Positions 56,850-64,000 of a stretch of 64,000 nucleotides of DNA are shown one piece after another. A program made the position numbers and the translations under genes. The stretch covers positions 124,001-188,000 of the forward strand of contig NW_024753848.1 of assembly GCF_018991925.1 (NCBI RefSeq). The letters run 5' to 3'. The notes beneath the pieces were generated by a model. That model did no database searches. It saw only the letters and a list, made by a program, of their open reading frames with translations, and was not told the DNA's origin. Source of the stretch: Homarus americanus (taxonomy: Eukaryota; Arthropoda; Malacostraca; Decapoda; Nephropidae). Every line of letters begins with the position of its first letter. The stretch's first letter is position 1.

Positions 56850-57949
56850 AGTAGAGTAAAATATTAAACTTCGGAATAAAATGTAAAATTTTTATAGGAA
56901 TAAACTCTTGAGTACGATAAGCCCTTGGAGTACATTGAAAACTTAGTGATAAGATATTTCAAGATGACTAGAATATTTTTTTTTTTGGGGGGGGGGGAAT
57001 AATTTAATCACTTGAGTAGGATGATTTAAACCAATACGGTGATAAAGTTTTCACAGGTGGTTAATTTATCGTAATTTAAGTGTTTGTAAATTAATTATGA
57101 TGGTATACCATTGATTTTAATGGTCATTACTGGTAGCTGACGTTGACTTCTGATTATATATCTAGATAAAACACTACCAGCCTCACCCCTATACACACAA
57201 CACATCAACATTCCTGAACGTAGCCACACCGCTGCCAAAAACTGGTCGGTGAAGTGTCTCTATATGAACAAGAATCAGTCAGTTTTTTTTTCTCGTGGTA
57301 GTGGTTACATGGGACTAAATAAGACGAGATGAAAGGGGGTGGTAGTGATGATGATGATGTAGATATAAAACCAGGAAAAACAAAGCGGTGATGAAAATCG
57401 AACTAGGTTTTCCACACCAACAGCGAACCAGAGAAAACGGGTTATTCTAGCGTCACTTGTTGAGAGACATCTACCATTAACAGAGACATTATCACTCACC
57501 AGTGGCCCCTGACACTTACCTCACTACTTTACACCATTAATAAATATCTTCAAAATAACAACACATGATAATTATTAAGTCACAAGATGGATCACACATA
57601 ACTTAGGTTCTTACAAGCCTATCTGAATGCCATTTACAATTCAACCGGCTACGCTGTATACATTGTCTTGTGAAGTGTATTGCTTGATCAAAAAGTCCCT
57701 GTACACCTGAAATACTCTCCCTACCTATACGTTATCAACACTATAACAAGGTAAATAACTATATCACCCATTCTTGCAGGTGCACACTGACTTTTCCATC
57801 ACTTTGTAGTTCTAATTTTTATACACGACTTTCCATTAATTTCCCCAGACAGACCTGCTGCAGTAGTAGTTTGTTGCCAAGGGAAATACCGTAGAGGGGG
57901 AGGGGGAGGGGTGAGGAGGGAGTGTAATTGATTTCCTAGTCGTACCCTC
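56850..57949. other. Unique AT-rich DNA; no gene
   Basis: T/G homopolymer run at 56981-56998. A strong donor word CACTG|GTGAGT lies at about 57497 on the minus strand without a clear exon before it. G-rich patch at 57895-57925. Confidence 0.4.
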
Positions 57950-58045
57950 ATCCTTCACCCTCTCTCATCCTTCACCCTCTCTCATCCTTCACCCTCTCTC
58001 ATCCTTCACCCTCTCTCATCCTTCACCCTCCATCATCCCTCACAT
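57950..58045. repeat. 18-bp CTCTCTCATCCTTCACCC array
   Basis: Four exact units plus partial flanks. Confidence 0.95.
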
Positions 58046-58179
58046 AAGGTACATTATATAACCTTGGACCTTGTGTAGTACTTATGAGGCCATTGAGTCC
58101 GGGTTTTTTTTATTATCAACAACGAACAAACTGATTGTGTCCTTGTATCCAGAATGTCTATAAGGGAGGTAACATAATT

Positions 58180-58505
58180 AAGATTCAACCTAACCTAACG
58201 AAATTTAACCTAACCCTGCCTATACTAACCCCATCTAACCTAACCTAACACAATCTAATCTAACCTAACCAAATCTAACTTAACCTAACCTAACGCAACC
58301 TAACACAATCTAACCTAACCTAACCCTACCTAAATTAACCCAATCTAACTTAACCTAACCAACACAATCTAACCTAACTAAACATTACCTAACCCTACCT
58401 AACCCAACCTAACCCTACCTAACCCAACCTAACCCAACCTAAACCAACCTAACCTAACCTAACCTAACCCAACCTAACCTAACCCAACCTAACCTAACCA
58501 AACAC
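58180..58505 (-). repeat. Degenerate CCTAA array, 325 bp
   Basis: CCTAA, TCTAA, CCCTA and CCAAC units in irregular order (ACCTAACACAATCTAACC is common). On the minus strand it is TTAGG-like. It is the largest and most mixed TTAGG-derived array here. Confidence 0.9.
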
Positions 58506-58586
58506 CTCAGCCCCAATTTTCCTCTCTGGGTTTTGACGGTGTTACGATACGGGTGTTGACATCTCATTTGGTAGCCTCGCATAGTG

Positions 58587-58885
58587 ACTGTCTGAGAGAC
58601 TGACTAACTGACTGACTGACTGTCTGATAAATTGACTGGCTGACTGACTGACTGATTAACTGACTGACTGATAAATTGACCAACTGACTGACTGATTAAC
58701 TGACTGACTGATAAATTGACCAACTGACTGACTAACTGACTGACTGATTAACTGACTGACTGATAAATTGACCAACTGACTGACTGATTAACTGACTGAC
58801 TGATTAACTGACTGGCTGACTGATTAACTGACTGACTGATAAATTGACCAACTGACTGACTGATTAACTGACTGACTGAGAGACT
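58587..58885. repeat. CTGA array with 40-bp higher-order unit
   Basis: (CTGA)n with TTAA and AAATTGACCAA interruptions. A 40-base block CTGACTGACTGATTAACTGA / CTGACTGATAAATTGACCAA recurs about four times. Confidence 0.92.
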
Positions 58886-59039
58886 AACTGACTAACACGA
58901 CCTTCATTCGACACCTCCAAGGAGACAAAACCTGACCGTATACACAGGCGTGGTCGAGGTGAACTAGACACCAGGTTTACTTCCAGTCCTAACACCTCTT
59001 AGTTGATCCTGTTGGTGAGGGGGGGGCAGTAATAACACG

Positions 59040-59150
59040 CAATCTTTATTCACCGTACTACTTGAAGAATATCCACCAGCTTATTTCACCTGAAGATTAA
59101 CCACCTAACACTATTTTTTGGGTGTGTGTGGTTAGGTTAGGTTACTGCTA
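59040..59150 (+). repeat. TTAGG-linked dispersed repeat, copy e
   Basis: CTTATTTCACCTGAAGATTA, ACCACCTAACACTATTTTTT, (GT)n and then GGTTAGGTTAGGTTAC. Same order of parts as copy c. Confidence 0.7.
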
Positions 59151-59171
59151 CTCTTATTACCAATAGATTTT

Positions 59172-59560
59172 AGGAGCCACTCAGAGCCACCCAACACACT
59201 ACAAGTACAACCATAGCCACCAGGAACCACTCAAGAGACACCCAACACACTACAAGTACAACCATAGACTTCAAGAGCCACTCAGAGACACCCAACACAC
59301 TACAAGTACAACCATAGCCAACAAGGAGCCACTCAGAGCCACCCAACACACTACAAGTACAACCATAGCCACCAGGAACCACTCAAGAGACACCCAACAC
59401 ACTACAAGTACAACCATAGACTTCAAGAGCCACTCAGAGACACCCAACACACTACAAGTACAACCATAGCCAACAAGGAGCCACTCAGAGCCACCCAACA
59501 CACTACAAGTACAACCATAGCCATCAAGGAGCCACTCAGATCCACCCATGACACTACAAG
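59172..59560. repeat. 51-bp minisatellite with 152-bp trimer
   Basis: Seven to eight units of 50-51 bases sharing CCCAACACACTACAAGTACA and ACCATAG. Three variants (ends CCACCAG, ACTTCAA, CCAACAAG) recur in the same order twice, so a trimer was itself duplicated. The minus-strand Cys/Leu/Trp-rich frame is a by-product. Confidence 0.95.
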
Positions 59561-59934
59561 TAGAACAAAGAACTTCCCCCAATTTACAAGTCAAGGAAAA
59601 ATTCTCCCTCAAACTAATTATTATACCTGGAGAAGGTGTTAGCATGCTTAGGTCAGTCATTTCCTGAACCACGTACACCTTACCAGCGATAAATTATCAT
59701 CCATTACGCTTAGACACGGCCAATACTACTCGTTCTGTTACCTTCCTGGGCAGTGTATAGTAAGAACATCGCGTGTCTTATCCAACAGTAATGATGATAT
59801 ACCAGCTACGTGTGTAATACCAGGAACTATATCATATAACACGTACTGAGATTTTGTTTTCTTCAGGTTAGGAGGGTTAATCTTTATATTCACAACTTGA
59901 AGTTTATAAATAAATGATGATGTGATAGACTTAC
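59561..59934. other. Unique DNA, no gene
   Basis: Mixed composition. No exon is supported. Confidence 0.4.
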
Positions 59935-60006
59935 CGTATACAGTAGGTCCCTGGCGAGACTCTGGCCCTGCTTGACGTCTAGTGTAATGTCTTCCAAGTT
60001 CCAACA
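59935..60006 (-). other. Candidate exon, 24 codons, unrecognised
   Basis: The minus strand is open as WNLEDITLDVKQGQSLARD then LLYT and ends at a strong donor, ACG|GTAAGT, in phase 0. The amphipathic pattern is protein-like. The acceptor (GGTGAGTCAG) lacks a pyrimidine tract, and a second frame is also open, so this is weak. It would lie upstream of 56684-56812 in the same gene. Confidence 0.2.
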
Positions 60007-60130
60007 CTGACTCACCTTACGTAGCTATTACCTTCAAACGATGCCTCGGGGTTTAACTGCTAGTTTATACCATCAATGACGTAGTTTGCGCTTGTTAGCA
60101 GGCGGCCAGAAGCATAACTCTGTACTTTGT

Positions 60131-60744
60131 GGGTTTTTTTAGAGCTGACGATAATAGTTTAAGAAGCCCCGCCCCCTTGCAGCTCATTGGTTCATATATA
60201 ATGTTCGAATTATATTATATATCGCAAATGAATCCACGTATACCTGCTAAGGATACCCAGTTCTGGCTCACTTTATTGCTGAATTTAATGTCTGTAAAGA
60301 TATAACTACTTGAAAACATTAACGTTCAAGATGCGAGTGAAAATGAGATTGAAACTAAGAATATTTACCGTCGAAGTCACAAACAAATTACGCTTTCGGA
60401 GAACACATTCGCCACTACAGTACTGCTTCTCTTCACTAATTGTTGTGTATATCAAGGCAAATGAACCAATTATATAAATCGACGGATAATAATGAACATT
60501 TTATAAAAAGCAGATTCAAGTGTAAACACCAAATATTCACGTAAAGGTGTCATTGAAGACGAACGTTACAAGAAGGTAGTGATTGACAAGAAGTAGATTT
60601 TATATTAGTGAGCTAGAACTGGGTATCCTTAACACCTACATATGAATTTATTTGCGATATATCAATATTTATCGAATATAATGTATGAACCAATGAGCTA
60701 GCTGCAACGGGGGTCGGGGCTTATATGGTCAGCTAAAAAACAAA
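60131..60744. mobile_element. Inverted-repeat element (MITE-like) with about 140-bp arms
   Basis: The left arm (60131-60271) and the reverse complement of the right arm (60608-60744) share, in order, GGTTTTTTTAG/GCTGAC, AAGCCCCG, TTGCAGC, CTCATTGGTTCATA, ATATCGCAAAT and AAGGATACCCAGTTCT(G/A)GCTCA, with small gaps. The spacer of about 335 bases is AT-rich without an ORF. A non-autonomous foldback/MITE transposon is the simplest reading. No clear target-site duplication is seen. Each arm carries a GC-box-like CCCCGCCCCC, an inverted CCAAT and a TATA-like stretch, so an inverted duplication of a promoter segment is an alternative. Confidence 0.65.
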
Positions 60745-62174
60745 CCGACTAATAATGAGGTCCGGAGGCAGTGTAGTTGGTTTGCATAATAAAAGGATCA
60801 AGAATAAAACAAAGCGACGATTCCTCCACAAAATATATTGACTCTGGTGTACACAAGGGTGGCCACGACAGCGAGACATGAGGACAGTAAAAATGCTACA
60901 CGCTATACCGAAAAGAAATGGTCAAAAATTGTTCAGTAACTTTTGGCTCTTTTGTAGTTCTCGTCTCGTGACTTAACATCATCGTTAGAACTGGACGCAG
61001 CGATGCCTGGGCGGGTGTAGCCTTATATAACTGCTAACTTTAAAAATATAGTTTGTATTAGGTATACAAAATAATCAATCCGCGAGGCTCTGCACCACTC
61101 AACTCCAGCTGCCGACATATTACCAAGCAAGAAGTGAACCACAGGGCGCGCGGGCTCCCACACTCTCCCCTACACACACACTACACCTTGTAGTCTTGGC
61201 TACTTTGATTCACAGTGTAAAAATAACCGTATCACGCAGACGTACTAAAGTTTGCCAAATATCCTCAAGTTTCAAGACAAAGCTCTAAGACTAACGCAGC
61301 GTTTTGATGTCAACAGGAGTGGTAGTGGTGAAGTTTCTCGCCAAAAGCATCAGCTGATGTACTTGGCGCGAAGCTTCGGTTATCAAAACAACTGCAAATG
61401 TAAACAAACCATCCAGGCTTCTGAGTAACGTGAGCGCGCGCGTCGGTCCTGCCCAGGCCAGGATATATTCTACAGTAAACACACTCAATACGTTTCTTCA
61501 GTGTTGCTCTATGTCTTCTATAATTATAATATATCGCTAGTTCTATAATCTCAGATTCTATGCCATACAATAGGGTGCCTAGCAACCCCTCGTACTGACC
61601 ACAAACTATAAACAGGTCTGCAGACGTCAACAAGCCCCAGTAACACCGCTGTGAGCGCCAGGCATCGTGCGTCTCAGAGGCGAGTTCGGTTATATAACCT
61701 CGTCTTTAGTCTACAAACAAGCAAAAGCGGCCATAATTGCTTGCTTCGTTACAGAAACATTCAAGAAGGTTAAAAGTGCTTTCCCGATATTGCATACTAA
61801 GAATATAAACCTCTTCATCATTTGTTTCGATAAATCTTGAATTAAATACAAATATATAAAAATTACACTATTATTAATTAAAAATACAACGCTAAATAGT
61901 CTCACAAACATATAATAATTGTCTCAAACACCTAGATCCGGATCCCCTTAAGATAATAAGTACGAGAACCTCCTGAACAGAAAACAAAAGATAATCTATT
62001 GACATGAGATCCAGATGCGATCAGAGGATTGGTAAAGCACTTTTATCGTCTTTTTTTTTTAAATTGTTTACTCACAACATGACATTTATAGTAGTATACG
62101 TGACGTGACCTGCCACTCTAAGGTGAACATAAGGATCATTTTCCCTGACTCCTAACATGGGAGACTAAGCCTTA
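60745..62174. other. Unique DNA with CpG-richer patches; no assignable gene
   Basis: GCGCGCGGGC at 61146 and GAGCGCGCGCGTCGG at 61433 suggest a promoter-like CpG cluster. CATCAGCTGATG (61350) and ATGTAAACAAACC (61398) echo the 23.5 kb composite word. Minus-strand frames at 61291-61633 and 61711-61911 are not recognised. Confidence 0.4.
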
Positions 62175-62320
62175 CTAGTTGTATCCCTGGAGGAGGAGGA
62201 GAAGGAGAAAAAGAAGAAGCATAGGAGAAGGAGAAAAAGAAGAAGCATAGGAGAAGGAGAAAAAGAAGAAGCATAGGAGAAGGAGAAAAAGAAGAAGCAT
62301 AGGAGAAGGAGGAGGGGAAG
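62175..62320. repeat. 26-bp GGAGAAGGAGAAAAAGAAGA array
   Basis: Four exact units with GCATA starting at 62219, 62245, 62271 and 62297. Pure purine except CAT. Confidence 0.96.
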
Positions 62321-62845
62321 AGGAACAAACAGCCAATATACAACTTCAGGCATTTAATATTTTTTTCCCCAAAACTTCCAAATATTTCCAACTAAGGGAC
62401 AACATAAGATGATTCTGAATTAAGACCGTAAGATAGAACAGGTGAGATACAACACAGGTAAGGCTTAATAAATCTTCCTCACAAAACAAGTATTAGTTAG
62501 GTCAAGGCATAACAAGAGTGTTTAATATAGAGGCGGGTCAAAACCACTTCAGTTAAGACCTTCACATTTGATTATACATCAGTACATAGAATAACCAGAT
62601 TACTGACTAACTGACACACTGGGTTAATATAAACTCAACTTATCTTTAGTTAGTCAGGTAAAATTTCACGTTAATTAAGATGGTGGAAGGTATTCATATA
62701 TACATTAATATTTCATTCTCGTAATAAATAAGGCTGTTTTTATTTTCTCTGTATTTACCATTGCATTTGGTTCACTATTAACAGGTCAAGCGAGGCCCAG
62801 AGATCAGCCTATCACTTCATTGTTTCCTTCCAACGGTGGACTATC
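62321..62845. other. AT-rich unique DNA; no gene
   Basis: Nothing is recognised. Confidence 0.4.
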
Positions 62846-62880
62846 ATTGGTCAATCAGATCCATGACGCTCGGTTATTGG
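62846..62880. promoter_or_regulatory. Pair of inverted CCAAT boxes
   Basis: CATTGGTCAATCAG at 62845 and TTATTGGTCAG at 62874, 30 bases apart. This is possibly an NF-Y-type promoter element. No attached gene is proven. Confidence 0.25.
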
Positions 62881-63100
62881 TCAGTGTCGTCGATTGTAAC
62901 GAAGGGAATAGAAGTTTTCAAAATAAACTTGTAAACAAAAAATTCTTCCTTTTTTTTGTCTTAATATATATAAAGTTATAGAGAGGGTGTAGAGGGTGGG
63001 GGTTGGGAGGGTGTAGAGGGTGGGGGGTGGTTTATGGTAAGGAAATGGGTTGGAAATAAAAAGTACTACGTCTTGTATATTAACTATTTATCCTTGCCAG

Positions 63101-63192
63101 TGAAGGAGAAATCTAACAAGGTCCAAATTATTCCTGATCTGATTAGTGACAGTAGCGTCTTGGTGTACTCCCCTGTAGGACCCGACTGGTAA
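63101..63192 (+). other. Possible terminal exon on the plus strand, unrecognised
   Basis: After an acceptor (TTAACTATTTATCCTTGCCAG) the frame reads KEKSNKVQIIPDLISDSS and then VLVYSPVGPDW before a TAA at 63190-63192. A donor word CTG|GTAATT overlaps the stop. The short open length makes chance likely. Confidence 0.15.
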
Positions 63193-63329
63193 TTTACACA
63201 CTGTCGTTCACTGCCGTAATATACTGTACACATACAACACTGAATTGCATATATATGTTTAATAATAATGGCGATACTACATAGCGACTCACGAGGGTGG
63301 GGTTATGATTATCGTAACTAGCAAAGGGA
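63193..63329. other. Unique DNA
   Basis: Nothing is recognised. Confidence 0.4.
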
Positions 63330-63535
63330 GGAGGAGGGATGAGGAGGAGGAGGAATAAGGAGGAGGATGGATAAGGAGGAGGAGGGATAAGGAGGAGGAG
63401 GGATAAGGAGGAGGAGAGGGATGAGGAGGAGGATGGATAAGGAGGAGGAGGATGGATAAGGAGGAGGAGGGATAAGGAGGAGGAGAGGGATGAGGAGGAG
63501 GAGGATGGATAAGGAGGAGGAGGAATAAACAGGAG
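63330..63535. repeat. GGAGGAGGGATAAGGAGGAG array
   Basis: Purine array with GGATAAGGAGGAG units of 15-27 bases. Frames through it are compositional. Confidence 0.93.
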
Positions 63536-64000
63536 GCCATCACCAGGAAACAGAAGTCCTCCTATTCTGACAACTGTACGTAAATAGTAAAAAAAAAAAA
63601 ATAATTTGATGTCAGTAAGTCTCTCATAGTCACCTCTGAAACTAAGGACAGTCTTGAAAGAGGAATAAACACTTAAACGTTGCTGGTCTATATAACCTTC
63701 ATACGCAACACTTAATGCCACGAGACATCACCCACCACCAGCACGACTTGCCCGAGTAACCTTAAAACGTCAACAAACTATACCATATGGAGACCCAAAC
63801 ATATCCATCATTCTCCAAATTTTTTTTTTTTTAAGTTACACCTACGGATAAATCTGGTTAAACTTGCGTCACGAAACACTCTCAAATAACACGACGTTGC
63901 TTCACTGAGAAATGCATCAGCATCTCTGGAATACCGACGGCACAGTATGAAAAAGATCACCCATAATAACAAGGGGATGAGAAGGACCCACCTGGCCAGT
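63536..64000. other. Unique DNA, A/T homopolymers; no gene
   Basis: A12 at 63590 and T12 at 63821. No gene is seen up to the right edge. Confidence 0.4.

Noticed and set aside
59170..59678. Minus-strand 135-codon frame rich in Cys, Leu and Trp
   Set aside because: It follows the 51-bp satellite unit, whose length is divisible by three. There is no signal peptide or known motif, and the part outside the array is short.

Overview
The window looks like nuclear DNA of an arthropod, most likely a decapod crustacean. The reasons are a perfect (TTAGG)n tract, which is the arthropod telomere unit, with many degenerate TTAGG/CCTAA arrays; an extreme density of (AC)n, (AG)n, (AT)n, purine and 10-60 bp tandem arrays; non-LTR retrotransposon remnants; and one gene with spliceosomal exons separated by a very large intron. 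Nothing bacterial, viral or organellar was seen. Almost all long open frames here are translations of simple repeats and are not genes.

The one gene I can name is on the minus strand: a midnolin (MIDN; Drosophila stuxnet) homologue. Coding exon 1 (46118-46350) carries a Gly/Ser-rich N-terminus and the first half of a ubiquitin-like domain. Coding exon 2 (10445-10532) carries the second half. Both ends have good splice sites, the phase-2 junction matches exactly, and the joined frame lines up with vertebrate midnolin as I remember it, without a gap. The intervening intron is about 35.6 kb. The rest of the protein (Catch regions and C-terminal helix) was not found in 1-10444 and probably lies beyond the left edge.

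Layout. 1-10.4 kb: downstream MIDN intron, made of purine and pyrimidine tracts, (CA)n and TTAGG-like DNA. 10.5-46.1 kb: MIDN intron 1, holding dozens of minisatellites, two copies of a roughly 0.75-0.8 kb dispersed element (18.5 and 28.4 kb), two decayed LINE 3' ends (19.4-19.8 and 33.1-33.8 kb), arrays of putative transcription-factor sites (23.5-24.5 kb), an array of consensus 5' splice sites (42.7 kb) and a plus-strand core-promoter-like site (44.3-44.4 kb). 46.1-46.5 kb: MIDN exon 1 and its CpG-richer 5' region. 46.5-55 kb: upstream intergenic repeats and another LINE reverse-transcriptase fragment (50.1 kb). 55-64 kb: less repetitive, AT-rich DNA with a long-arm inverted-repeat element (60.1-60.7 kb), a few exon-like open stretches that may belong to an unidentified second minus-strand gene, and CCAAT clusters.

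In related animals midnolin delivers nuclear proteins to the proteasome through its ubiquitin-like domain. No other gene is visible that would work with it. The rest of the window is repeats and mobile-element debris, plus possible regulatory DNA that the sequence alone cannot confirm.
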